The notes beneath the pieces are model-generated. The model ran no database searches. It was not told the DNA's origin and saw nothing but the letters and a program-made list of their open reading frames with translations. Shown here one piece after another: positions 1 through 9,548 of a stretch of DNA of 64,000 bases (its first letter is position 1; every line of letters starts with the position of its first letter). The DNA is from Myxococcaceae bacterium (GTDB lineage Bacteria; Myxococcota; Myxococcia; Myxococcales; Myxococcaceae), in assembly GCA_016793095.1 (NCBI GenBank), contig JAEUJQ010000044.1, positions 1-64,000 on the forward strand. The letters run 5' to 3'. A program made the position numbers and the translations under genes.

Positions 1-33
1 CCGCGCACACTCCTCCCCCCCACCACCCTCGGC

Positions 34-273
34 CGCGCGCAGGCCGGGTGCTCAGCCTGAACGACGGACTGGTCTCGCCACCTGGCTCGTCATCGGAGGG
101 TCGCTCGCGTGGTCGTTCACGCGCGCGCAGGCCGGGTGCCCAGGTTGAAGGACTGACGCCCTCAACGCCGAGGCGTCATCTGGGCTCGTCATGCGTGGTG
201 TCGCTGGCGTGGTCGCGCTCGCCTCGCCCTGTGGCGCTCGCGCGGCGCGCAGGCCGGCTGCCCGGGCGGAAAG
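34..273. repeat. Three imperfect copies of a GC-rich direct repeat
   Basis: The motif GCGCGCAGGCCGGGTGC, followed by a C/T-C-A-G-rich tail, occurs at about 35-60, 122-148 and 244-271, the last copy with GGCTGC in place of GGGTGC. A second shared block (GGCTCGTCAT ... GTCGC...GCGTGGTCG) precedes copies two and three at about 83-115 and 182-216. Bases 1-360 hold no gene that I can support; the reading frames here have no recognisable protein. The window starts inside this tract, so its full extent is unknown. Confidence 0.45.
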
Positions 274-360
274 AGCGCTGCGCACCCGGTCTTCTGCTCC
301 GCCTGGATGAGCGCGGTGACGCCTTCGTGGTGGAGCGTGCCCTCTCGAGGCCGTCCGGCT

Positions 361-810
361 ATGTCGGCCGCCGTGTCCTCCCCGCCGACCGAGCCTTCTC
401 GTCCCTGGTGGCGTCGTCTGGAGCGGCTGTGGGCGTTCCGGAGCCTGTTGGTGGGCGCCGGGGCGGTGCTCATCGCCCTGGTGATCGGGTGGATCGTGCT
501 GGGCCTCGGCGGCCCCACGCGGGCAGCGGCGATGCTGGGCCTCGCGGTCGCCTGGCTCTTCACCTACGTGGCGAACCGCGTCTACGCGTTTGGCGACAGT
601 GACGCGACGCTCGCGAGCAGCGGCATCAAGTTCGTCGCCATGGCCGTGGGCACCACCCTCGTGCACGGCCAGGTGGTCACCTGGCTGACCGACACCATCG
701 GCGTTCCCTTCACCGTCGCCAAGCTCGCCGGAGACGTGCTGGTCGTCACCATCCCCAACCTGCTGCTCATGCGCTTCGTCGTCTTCCCGAAGCGAGCGCC
801 CCCCGGGTGA
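361..810 (+). CDS. GtrA-like small four-helix membrane protein
   Basis: The 149-residue product has four hydrophobic helices at roughly residues 25-49, 52-70, 88-110 and 118-140. It also has the family signature of an aromatic/Asn-Arg pair after helix 2 (YVANRVYAF) and a final R-F-V-V-F. GtrA-like proteins are thought to move polyprenyl-linked sugars across the inner membrane during surface-polysaccharide or glycan modification. I chose the ATG at 361 because homology-like sequence begins after it and a weak GAGG lies 10 nt upstream; an in-frame ATG at 307 would only add a low-complexity extension. No glycosyltransferase neighbour is visible. The downstream comEC gene converges on it with only 6 nt between the stops. 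Confidence 0.7.
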   Translation: MSAAVSSPPTEPSRPWWRRLERLWAFRSLLVGAGAVLIALVIGWIVLGLGGPTRAAAMLGLAVAWLFTYVANRVYAFGDSDATLASSGIKFVAMAVGTTLVHGQVVTWLTDTIGVPFTVAKLAGDVLVVTIPNLLLMRFVVFPKRAPPG

Positions 811-816
811 GGCCGG

Positions 817-3264
817 CTACCACCGTCTCGGGGCGAGGCGCCGCGCGTGGCCGGCCTCCTTCGGCCCGAAGGTCTCGACCTGCACCTCACGGCCGTCGCT
901 GCGGAAGGTGATCGCGCCGTCGCGGTCGGTGCGGTAGCAGCGCGCCCCGGCCCGCTCCCAGCGGGACACCACCTCTTCGCGGGGAAACCCGAAGCGGTTG
1001 TGACGACCCACACAGAACACGACGTGGCGCGCGCGGGTCTGCGCGACGAAGGCGGGCGTCGACGACGTGTCAGAGCCATGGTGCGGCGCCTTCACCACCG
1101 TGATGGGGCCGGGGTCTCCGAGCAGCTCCTCGGCGACCTCCTCGATGTCCCCGGTGAGGAGGAAGGAGATCTCGCCATGGGTCAGCTTCAGGACGATGGA
1201 CCGATCGTTCTCGTCCTCGATGGTCGAGCGATCGACCGGCGGGCCGAGCACCTCGAGGCGAACGTCTCCGAGGCGCAGACCCTCATGACCGCGCTCAACG
1301 AGCTCGACCTCAGCCTCGTCGGCCACGGCCAGCAGATCGGTGGTGAGCGGACCCGGCGGCGAGGGAGACAACCACAGCCGCTTCGTCGGGACCTGCTCGA
1401 GCGTCGAGGTCAGGCCCAGCGCATGATCCGGGTGCGCGTGGCTGAGCACCGCGAGCTCCAGCGTCTTGATCCGCTTCTGTCGCAGGAACGGCAGCACGAA
1501 CCGTCGCCCGGTGTCCGTTCCCTGAGGCACCCCGCCGCCGTCGATCAAGACGTGCTGGCCCCGGTGGCTCACGACCGTCGCGTCGCCCTGGCCCACGGCG
1601 AGGAAGGTCACCTCGAGATCCGAAGCAGGCTGCGTCGGGGCGAGCAGGTGGAACGCGGCCGCCAGCGGCGTGGCGAGCGCGAGCCACCGCCAGCGCCCCT
1701 TGACCAACACGAAGCAGGCGAGGCCGAGCCACCACAGCACCGCCAGCACGAGCGACGGAGCGGCCAGCTCCCAGCTCGAGAAGGGCAGGGCGGCGAACCA
1801 CTCCGCGAGCGCGAGCAGCACCGAGGCCAGGCGGGTGCCGAGCCAGAGCACCGGAGGCGCCAGCGACGGCGCCACCACGAAGACCGCCGCCGCGCCCGCC
1901 GCGAGCAACGTCAGCGCGCCCGACACCGGCATCGCCACCACGTTGGAGACGAGCCCCGCCAGACCGATCCGCTGGAACGTCATCGCGATCAGCGGCGCTG
2001 ACACCACCGTCACCGCCAGGCTCGCCAGCGCCGTCGTCAGCCCTGCTTCGTTCCACTTCCACACCTTCAGCCGCAGCCCCTGGGCCGCCGCTGGCGATGG
2101 GACGGGGATCGGCACGAGCTGCCGCAACGTCGGGGTGAGCAGGACGAGCGCCAGCACCGCCGAGAACGAGAGCTGCAGTGAGAGATCGAAGATCGCCGAC
2201 GGATCGAGCGCGATCATCACGGCGCCAGCGAGCGCGAGCGCGTTGAGCCCATCGGAGCGACGCCGCAGGGTGTTCGCGAGCAGCAGCACCGAGCACATGA
2301 CGGCAGAGCGCACCGCCGGCGCCTGGAGGCCCGTGAAGACCACGTAGCCCCAGGTCAGCGGGAGCGAGAGCGGAGCCGCCACCCGGCGGGGCTCGACCCG
2401 GCGGAAGAAGCGACCTGGCGCGCGGATCGCGAGCCAGCGCAGGAGCCCGAACAGCGCGAAGGCGAGCACCGCGACGTGCAGCCCGCTGACCGACAGCACG
2501 TGCGCGAGCCCGCTCTTCGCGAAGTCCTCCTCGATCTGCTCGTCGAGCGTCGCACGGAGCCCCGCCGAGAGCGTGAGGAAGAGGGCCGCCGACGCCGCGT
2601 CAGGAGCCACCTTCACCGTGGCCACCTCGATCGCCCGGTGGGTCGTCGTCAGCCACCGCCGCCAGGCCGGGGCCGGCGCGAGCTTGACCAGGCGGCTCCC
2701 CTCGAAGGAGCCGGTCCATGGCTGTCCACGGGCCAGCGCACGACGAAACCCGTTCCACTCTCCCGGGTTCGAGGTGGGCACCACGGGCTTCAGCTTCGCC
2801 TCGAGCGCCACCCGTTCGCCCACCTCGATGGGCGGTGAATCGAAGGCGAAGAGCAGGGCCCGAACCCGCGATGGCTCCCCAGAAAGGCGCGAGACCGCCA
2901 GCAGCACCTGCTGGCCTCCCTCCACGCGTCGCGCCGCCTCCACCTCGCCCTCGAGCCGGACCCGACGCCCCGGCTCCACCAACGGGGCATCAGGTTGCCC
3001 GTGCACCGACGCCAACCACCCGCCCAGCCCCAGCCAGGCGAGCAGCATCGTCGCTCGCGCGAAGTCCCTGCCCTGTCGCCAGAAGGCCAGGCCCGCACAG
3101 GCGAGCAGCCCCGTCAGGAACAGCCAGGGCGGGGGCTCCGTTTCAGAGGCGATCACCACCCCGAGGAGCAACCCCACCACCGGAAACACCGCCGGGCGAT
3201 TGCCCAGCGCCCACCACGTCCAGCCACCCATCGCCCACCCCCAACCCGCCGCCCACCACCACAC
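817..3264 (-). CDS. comEC: ComEC/Rec2-type DNA uptake channel protein
   Basis: The product is about 815 residues, the usual size for ComEC. It has N-terminal hydrophobic segments and a soluble OB-like stretch (about residues 90-200). The central multi-helix Competence domain opens with a GLAHVLSVSGLHVA motif. The C-terminal metallo-beta-lactamase-like domain contains LIDGGG, LSHAHPDH and a late APHHGSD. ComEC forms the inner-membrane channel that passes single-stranded DNA into the cytoplasm during transformation; the C-terminal domain is a proposed nuclease. The furthest start is GTG at 3264; an ATG at 3231 is possible and would lose only part of a Trp-rich leader. It is divergent from cdnL across a 126-bp gap. 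Confidence 0.9.
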   Translation of the reverse strand: MWWWAAGWGWAMGGWTWWALGNRPAVFPVVGLLLGVVIASETEPPPWLFLTGLLACAGLAFWRQGRDFARATMLLAWLGLGGWLASVHGQPDAPLVEPGRRVRLEGEVEAARRVEGGQQVLLAVSRLSGEPSRVRALLFAFDSPPIEVGERVALEAKLKPVVPTSNPGEWNGFRRALARGQPWTGSFEGSRLVKLAPAPAWRRWLTTTHRAIEVATVKVAPDAASAALFLTLSAGLRATLDEQIEEDFAKSGLAHVLSVSGLHVAVLAFALFGLLRWLAIRAPGRFFRRVEPRRVAAPLSLPLTWGYVVFTGLQAPAVRSAVMCSVLLLANTLRRRSDGLNALALAGAVMIALDPSAIFDLSLQLSFSAVLALVLLTPTLRQLVPIPVPSPAAAQGLRLKVWKWNEAGLTTALASLAVTVVSAPLIAMTFQRIGLAGLVSNVVAMPVSGALTLLAAGAAAVFVVAPSLAPPVLWLGTRLASVLLALAEWFAALPFSSWELAAPSLVLAVLWWLGLACFVLVKGRWRWLALATPLAAAFHLLAPTQPASDLEVTFLAVGQGDATVVSHRGQHVLIDGGGVPQGTDTGRRFVLPFLRQKRIKTLELAVLSHAHPDHALGLTSTLEQVPTKRLWLSPSPPGPLTTDLLAVADEAEVELVERGHEGLRLGDVRLEVLGPPVDRSTIEDENDRSIVLKLTHGEISFLLTGDIEEVAEELLGDPGPITVVKAPHHGSDTSSTPAFVAQTRARHVVFCVGRHNRFGFPREEVVSRWERAGARCYRTDRDGAITFRSDGREVQVETFGPKEAGHARRLAPRRW

Positions 3265-3304
3265 TCGCCAGAAACCGCCGTTCGGAGCGTAGGGATGTAC
3301 GGGT

Positions 3305-3333
3305 TTGTAGTCAACCCCAACCTGTGGTATAAA
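3305..3333 (+). promoter_or_regulatory. Sigma-70-type promoter with extended -10 for cdnL
   Basis: TTGTAG at 3305-3310 is followed after 17 nt by TATAAA at 3328-3333. A TG dinucleotide at 3325-3326 is placed one base before the -10, which makes an extended -10 element. It lies about 50 nt before the cdnL start. This AT-rich patch stands out in very GC-rich surroundings. Confidence 0.65.
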
Positions 3334-3390
3334 TGATCACTCCCGAACCGGAACGGACGGGAAATCCACAGTCAGAACAAGGAGTTGTTG

Positions 3391-3879
3391 ATGTTCAAGC
3401 CAGGCGACAAGGCGGTCTATCCCGGACACGGCGTCGGGGAAGTGGTGGGCATCGAGCACACTGAGGTGGCCGGCCAGCGACAGAGCTTCTACGTGCTCAA
3501 GATGCTGGAGAAGAACGGCGGCCGGTTCCTCATCCCCATCAACAAGATCGGCCAGGTCGGCCTGCGCGAGATCATCAGCGAGGACGACGTGAAGCAGGTC
3601 TACGCGATCCTCAAGGAGAAGGACATCTCGGTCGACTCCACCACCTGGAACCGCCGGTACCGGGAGTACATGGAGAAGATCAAGACGGGCTCGGTCTTCG
3701 AGATCGCCGAGGTCTTGCGCGATCTGTACCTCCTCAAGGGTGACAAGGACCTCTCGTTCGGCGAGCGCAAGATGCTCGACACCGCGCGGTCGCTGCTCAT
3801 CAAGGAGCTCGCGTTCGCGAAGGGCGTCACCGAGCAGGACATCGAGAACGATCTGAAGAAGATCTTCAACATGGCCTGA
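3391..3879 (+). CDS. cdnL: CdnL, CarD-family RNA polymerase-binding regulator
   Basis: The 162-residue protein has an N-terminal Tudor-like RNA polymerase-interacting module (about residues 1-65: FKPGDKAVYPGHGVGEV, then a REIISEDDVKQV segment) and a helical C-terminal DNA-binding domain. The stretch from DISVDSTTWNRRYREYMEKI through GERKMLDTARSLLI appears almost unchanged from Myxococcus CdnL as I recall it. CdnL stabilises open complexes at housekeeping promoters, including those for rRNA, and is essential in Myxococcus. The start is the ATG at 3391, 6 nt after AAGGAG; two TTG codons just upstream (3385, 3388) are ignored for that reason. A strong promoter precedes it. Confidence 0.96.
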   Translation: MFKPGDKAVYPGHGVGEVVGIEHTEVAGQRQSFYVLKMLEKNGGRFLIPINKIGQVGLREIISEDDVKQVYAILKEKDISVDSTTWNRRYREYMEKIKTGSVFEIAEVLRDLYLLKGDKDLSFGERKMLDTARSLLIKELAFAKGVTEQDIENDLKKIFNMA

Positions 3880-3923
3880 GCGGCACCTTCGCCTCCAGCT
3901 CGTTCGCGGGAGGGAGCAGGACG

Positions 3924-4637
3924 GTGAGCGAGAACGAGCCAGCATCGACTCCAACGCCTGAAGGCGCCTCGCCGGCCCCGCTGCCGCCTCCCACCGCGGT
4001 GGAAGAGCGGCGTGATGATCGTGAGCGGCGCATCGCCGAGCTGGAAGCGCGGCTGGCCCGCCCGACCGCTGTCGGCGTCACCCCGCTCGTCGCGGCCGTG
4101 GCCCTCGCGTTCTCGGTGTACCTGATCTGGGGGCAGCGGGCTGATCTCGAGTACCAGTTCACCGCGCCGAAGGACGCGATCGATCTCGGCAGCGAAGGGG
4201 CCTATCGCTTCGATCTCGCCCAGTCGAACCGGTACGTGCAGGTTCACGGGGCGCCATCGCCACGGGGCTGGTTCTTCATCGAGCGCAACACGACGGTGAT
4301 CGTCGTCGGCATCATCGACACGCCGATCATCCTGCGGCGGCCGACGCTGCCCACCGAGAAGTGGAGCCCCGGAGAGACGCCTCCGCGGCCCGATGCCCGG
4401 CCGTTCACGGTGAAGGGGCGGCTGCTGTCGAAGGACGACGCCCCGCCTCGCTACATCGACGCCTTCGCGGAGTACGAGAAGTGGTCCGGCGCGCCGGCGA
4501 AGTGGATCCTGCTGCAGGAGGACAAGCCGGGCGGCGACCTGGGAGGTCAGGCGTGGGTGGCAGTGCTGGGGGCCTTCGCGGCGCTCAACGCGTGGCTCCT
4601 GGTCCGCGGCACCATGCGGTTCTTCAAGCGGGGCTGA
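3924..4637 (+). CDS. Unknown two-helix membrane protein with periplasmic domain
   Basis: I do not recognise this 237-residue protein. It starts with a Pro/Glu/Thr-rich disordered segment (1-30), then a short charged helix with coiled-coil character (about 30-45). A transmembrane helix (about 50-70) leads to an exported domain of about 140 residues that includes an RNTTVIVVGIIDTPI core. A second helix near residues 210-230 ends in RFFKRG. The start is GTG at 3924, with GGGAGCAGG just upstream. It follows cdnL by 44 bp on the same strand and may be co-transcribed with it. It converges on the FHA-TPR gene. Confidence 0.7.
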   Translation: MSENEPASTPTPEGASPAPLPPPTAVEERRDDRERRIAELEARLARPTAVGVTPLVAAVALAFSVYLIWGQRADLEYQFTAPKDAIDLGSEGAYRFDLAQSNRYVQVHGAPSPRGWFFIERNTTVIVVGIIDTPIILRRPTLPTEKWSPGETPPRPDARPFTVKGRLLSKDDAPPRYIDAFAEYEKWSGAPAKWILLQEDKPGGDLGGQAWVAVLGAFAALNAWLLVRGTMRFFKRG

Positions 4638-4660
4638 CGTCGAGCGCCAGGCCCGAACAC

Positions 4661-4690
4661 CACCGGCTGTGCTGGTGGAGCACCACCAGG
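4661..4690. terminator. Overlapping hairpins between convergent genes
   Basis: CCACCGGC (4661-4668) can pair with GCTGGTGG (4672-4679), with one G-U pair and a 3-nt loop. The same right arm, CTGGTGG (4673-4679), pairs perfectly with CCACCAG (4684-4690). The two stems exclude one another. No U-tract follows, so this is a weak, possibly bidirectional, terminator candidate between the convergent genes ending at 4637 and 4741. Confidence 0.35.
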
Positions 4691-4740
4691 CGAGCGACGA
4701 TCGACGGCCACCCGGTTCGGAGCTGCTCGAGCGACGTCGC

Positions 4741-6303
4741 TCAGTCTCCGAAGGCGTCGTCGATGCTGGCCTTGCTGGGCGGCTTCTTCGGCGCAGGCTT
4801 TGGTGCCGCCGGGGCGGGCGCCTCTTCCTCCGCGCCGCCACCGCTCAGGCTCGCGAGTGCGCTCTTGGCCTTGGCGTTCGACGGGTCGTTCTTCACCGAC
4901 GCGGCGTAGGCCGACTTCGCCTTCTCGTCGTCGCCGTTCGCCTCGTACTGCTTGCCGACCAGGAAGTAGAGGTTGCCGAGGTGCTTGCGGATCTCCGAGC
5001 CGTACTTGCCCCAGCCGCTGGAGAGCTGCTCGTCGAGCGCCAGCGCGCGGGTGAACTCCTTGATGGCGACGGTGCCGTTGTTCGAGAGCAGCGCTTCCTG
5101 TCCAGCGTCGTAGGCGGAGATGAACTTGAGCAGCTTGTCCGACAGCTCCTTGTCGCCAGCAGACTTCGCGAGCTCGAGGGACCCCTCGGCGTTGCCCCGC
5201 TCGTAGGGCGCCAGGATCTGAGAGCGCTTGCCCCCCTTGGCCGCGTTCTCGTCCTCCTCCTGTCCCGCTGCGGCACGAGCGGCGGGGCGCCTGGGGGCGG
5301 CGACCCGATTCACGACGGGCGCGGCACGAGCGGGCGCGACCGACGGCGCGACGCCGGGCACGGACTTCACGATCGCCGGAGCGCCCTCTTCGATCGCGGG
5401 CTCTTCTGCCGGAGCGGCCTCCTCTGCGGGGGGAGTCGGCGCAGGCACGGCCTTCACCCGCACACCGCCCTCGGCCTGCTTGCGCTTGAGGGCTTCGGCG
5501 ATGGGATCGTCTGGCGTGGTGGCCGCGGCCACGACCGTCCCCTTCGGGCGCTTCTCGGTCGAGGCAGTCGGCGAGCCTGTGGCGAGGCGGATCAACGCGA
5601 AGGCGAGGACGGCGGCGAGCCCGAAGCCCACGGCGCCCGCGAACACGGCGATCTTCACCATCCGGTTCGGGCTGAGGGTGCGCGACGGGCCGCTCGTGTG
5701 TGAGGACGGCCGCGCCACCACGGCGGTCGGCACGCGCGCCTTGCCGGTCGAGGTCGGCGCTGCCGGCTTCTCGCCCTTCTGCATCGGCCCGCGGAGCCGG
5801 AGCAGGGCGTTCCCGAGGGCGAGGGTGTCGCCGATCTTCACCTCCACCTCGCTCGCGATCCGCGTCTTGTTCACGAACGAGCCGTTCTGCGACCCCAGGT
5901 CCTTCACGAAGAACTGATCACCGATCCGCCGCACCTGCGCGTGCCGCCGGGAGATGGACGGGTGCTGCAGTCGCAGGTCCGACACGGATGCGCGGCCGAT
6001 GACGACGGTGCCCTGCTTCATCTCGAGCAGCTGGCCCGCACCCGGCCCGCGCTCGACGTACAGAAAGGCCGGCTTGTAGGTCTGCTCGCCCATGCCGTAC
6101 GACGCCTGCATCTCCTGATCGGCGTTCTCCGTGTCGTACACGGCGGTTGGAATCGCCTCTTCTGCCTTCTTCAAGGGACGCCTCACTCCGGTGGTGCTGC
6201 TGGGGTACTGCGGAACCCGCTGCGGGCGGGGATCATCTGCGCGAAGAATGTTCTCCTCGGAGATGGGAAAGTCGGGGTCAGGACGCTTCGGCTGCTGCGG
6301 CAT
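4741..6303 (-). CDS. FHA domain protein with transmembrane helix and TPR-like C-terminus
   Basis: The protein has 520 residues. An N-terminal Pro-rich segment leads to an FHA domain (about residues 80-165) with the phosphothreonine-binding signature: GRASVSD, SISRRHAQV, then LGSQNGSFVNK. After a linker, one transmembrane helix lies near 205-230. An Ala/Pro/Glu-rich spacer follows, then TPR-like helices from about 340 to 480, and the tail is low complexity. It probably reads Ser/Thr-kinase signals (abundant in myxobacteria) in the cytoplasm and presents the TPR part across the membrane. I chose the ATG at 6303 because a CTGGAG site lies 6 nt upstream; longer in-frame codons run into cysS and code for nothing recognisable. 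It is divergent from cysS. Confidence 0.85.
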   Translation of the reverse strand: MPQQPKRPDPDFPISEENILRADDPRPQRVPQYPSSTTGVRRPLKKAEEAIPTAVYDTENADQEMQASYGMGEQTYKPAFLYVERGPGAGQLLEMKQGTVVIGRASVSDLRLQHPSISRRHAQVRRIGDQFFVKDLGSQNGSFVNKTRIASEVEVKIGDTLALGNALLRLRGPMQKGEKPAAPTSTGKARVPTAVVARPSSHTSGPSRTLSPNRMVKIAVFAGAVGFGLAAVLAFALIRLATGSPTASTEKRPKGTVVAAATTPDDPIAEALKRKQAEGGVRVKAVPAPTPPAEEAAPAEEPAIEEGAPAIVKSVPGVAPSVAPARAAPVVNRVAAPRRPAARAAAGQEEDENAAKGGKRSQILAPYERGNAEGSLELAKSAGDKELSDKLLKFISAYDAGQEALLSNNGTVAIKEFTRALALDEQLSSGWGKYGSEIRKHLGNLYFLVGKQYEANGDDEKAKSAYAASVKNDPSNAKAKSALASLSGGGAEEEAPAPAAPKPAPKKPPSKASIDDAFGD

Positions 6304-6387
6304 GAGAACTCCAGAAGACAGTCGTCGGGCTGACGAGGTATCGCACATCTGACACCATGAGTTTCCTCCAGGTAAAGTCCCCACCCC

Positions 6388-7866
<1,479 letters not shown>

Positions 7867-7907
7867 AGGGAGAGGGAGCCTGCGTCGTTGGCCGTCTCGA
7901 TGTCCGA

Positions 7908-8065
7908 GCGCAGCGAGCCGGTCGGAGCTCACACCGGGTCGGTCGGAGTTCGCAGCGAGCGGGAGGTCGCAGCGAGTCGGTCGGAGCTCGCACCGAGTCG
8001 GTCGGAGGTCGCAGCGTCGGTCGGAGCTCGCACCGAGTCGGTCGGAGGTCGCAGCGCCGGTCGTC
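7908..8065. repeat. Degenerate tandem repeat of about 18-21 bp units
   Basis: The unit is close to GTCGGAG(C/G)TCGCA(C/G)CGAGTCG, repeated about seven to eight times with small indels. The clearest copies lie between 7979 and 8060. Frames on both strands stay open through it but encode only Arg/Ser/Glu repeats with no recognisable start or domain, so I treat it as intergenic. It fills the gap between cysS and the end of the convergent protease gene; no hairpin terminator is obvious in 7867-8108. Confidence 0.6.
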
Positions 8066-8108
8066 GGTCGCGCGACGCCATGCGAGACGGACCCGCGTCC
8101 CGGCGCGG

Positions 8109-9548
8109 TCAGCGGCGGCGGCGCAGGCCTGCCAGCGCGATCAGCGACAGGAGCGAGACGCCGTCGATGCTCGCGCAGCCCGTCTTCGCGACCGGCGCGG
8201 CGATGGTGGCCTTGCCGATGAGGATCTGCGGCTTCGGGGGCTCCTGGCAGAAGCGGAACCCGTTCCACCCGTTCGAGCACGAGTAGCCGTCGGGGCAGTC
8301 ACCCTGGTTGCGGCAGGTGAGCTGGCAGGTGGACTCGACCTGGCTGGGCCCGGTGCACACGGTGTCCATGCCACAGAAGTTGGTGCCGATGCGGCACGGC
8401 TCTCCCGCCGAGACGAGGGGGAGCTGCTTCTTCAAGCAGAAGCCGCTGAGGCACTCGAACCCCGCTGTGCAGTCGGTGGGCTGGAGGCAGGCGCGGGTGC
8501 AGTAGGGCTGCAGGTTCTGCGGGTCATTCCGGCACTCCCGGTTCACGCACTGGGTGGCCATCGTGCAGTCGCTGCCCTCCCGCACACAGTCGGGATCCGG
8601 GTCAGCGCAGGTGGTGGTCGCGCAGAGGCCGTTCGGGCCGCAGTCCGGGCAGTCCGGGTCTACGCCGCCCTGGAGCCCCAGGCACACCGAGCTGCAGATG
8701 TTGTCCTTCGCGCACACGCAGTCGAAGTCCGGCGTGTTGCAGTTGGTCGCGCAGCGCCCATCGCGATCGCAGGACGGCGCCTCGTACATGCTGAGGTACA
8801 TCTGCACGAACGGGGTGAACGCGTCGACCCGCGTATCGGCTCCGTAGGTGCAGTTCTGCGACACGGTGAAGCTGTGAACACCGACCTGCCGCTCGACGCC
8901 ATCGGGGAACGTGTAGAACGTGGGGCCGCCCGAGTCGCCCTGACAGATGCCCTTCGAGGTGCTGTCGCCCATGAAGATGAGCTGCGGGGTCAGCTGGGAG
9001 ACCGTGAGGCCGACCTGCCGTCGGGTGCCGCTGCCCGACCCTGGCGAGGTGTTGCCGTAGCCCACGGCGCGAATCGGCCGGCCCTGGGTGCCGTTCATCG
9101 TCTGGTTGTTCCACGGCTTGGGGTTCACGTTCGGGGGCGCGCGCTCGAGCAGGATGATGGCGATGTCGCTGCGCAGCGACTGGCTGTTCGGATCCCAGTT
9201 GGGGTGCACGTTCCAGCGGAGGGCCCGGTGGGTGTTCACCCCGAACTGGATCTGCGTGTCGCTCGGGGCGTTGTGGGCGAGCACCGAGCGCGCCGAGTCC
9301 ACGCAGTGCGCGGCGGTGAGCAGCGTGCGCGAGCCGATGAGCGTCGCCGAGCAGATGCCCATCTGCCCCGACGCCTCCGTCATGATGAGCTGGAAGACGT
9401 TGCTGTCGTTCGGCGCGAGCGTGCCACCGACGATGGCGCCTCGCTGGCGGGCGATGGGCGGCAGCTCCGAGGTGTCGCCCTCGAGGGTGGGGCCGCAGGC
9501 GGCGGCAGAGAGCAGGACGACGAGAGCGGCGAGGCGACGAACGATCAT
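8109..9548 (-). CDS. Trypsin-like serine protease lipoprotein with Cys-rich stalk and sorting tail
   Basis: The 479-residue precursor has a signal peptide with lipobox Cys18 (LSAAAC) and a chymotrypsin-fold S1 domain. The mature start motif IVGG is at 39-42 and the catalytic residues are His81 (TAAHC), Asp128 (SDIAII) and Ser206 (GDSGGP). A long Cys-rich region (about 250-430, C-x(n)-DC repeats) follows, and the protein ends in GCAS, a hydrophobic helix and RRRR. That tail resembles MYXO-CTERM, a sorting signal for myxobacterial surface proteins. The IVGG motif sits two residues after an Arg, which suggests zymogen processing. It is the second gene of a pair; its ATG overlaps the stop of the first (ATGA). 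Confidence 0.9.
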   Translation of the reverse strand: MIVRRLAALVVLLSAAACGPTLEGDTSELPPIARQRGAIVGGTLAPNDSNVFQLIMTEASGQMGICSATLIGSRTLLTAAHCVDSARSVLAHNAPSDTQIQFGVNTHRALRWNVHPNWDPNSQSLRSDIAIILLERAPPNVNPKPWNNQTMNGTQGRPIRAVGYGNTSPGSGSGTRRQVGLTVSQLTPQLIFMGDSTSKGICQGDSGGPTFYTFPDGVERQVGVHSFTVSQNCTYGADTRVDAFTPFVQMYLSMYEAPSCDRDGRCATNCNTPDFDCVCAKDNICSSVCLGLQGGVDPDCPDCGPNGLCATTTCADPDPDCVREGSDCTMATQCVNRECRNDPQNLQPYCTRACLQPTDCTAGFECLSGFCLKKQLPLVSAGEPCRIGTNFCGMDTVCTGPSQVESTCQLTCRNQGDCPDGYSCSNGWNGFRFCQEPPKPQILIGKATIAAPVAKTGCASIDGVSLLSLIALAGLRRRR

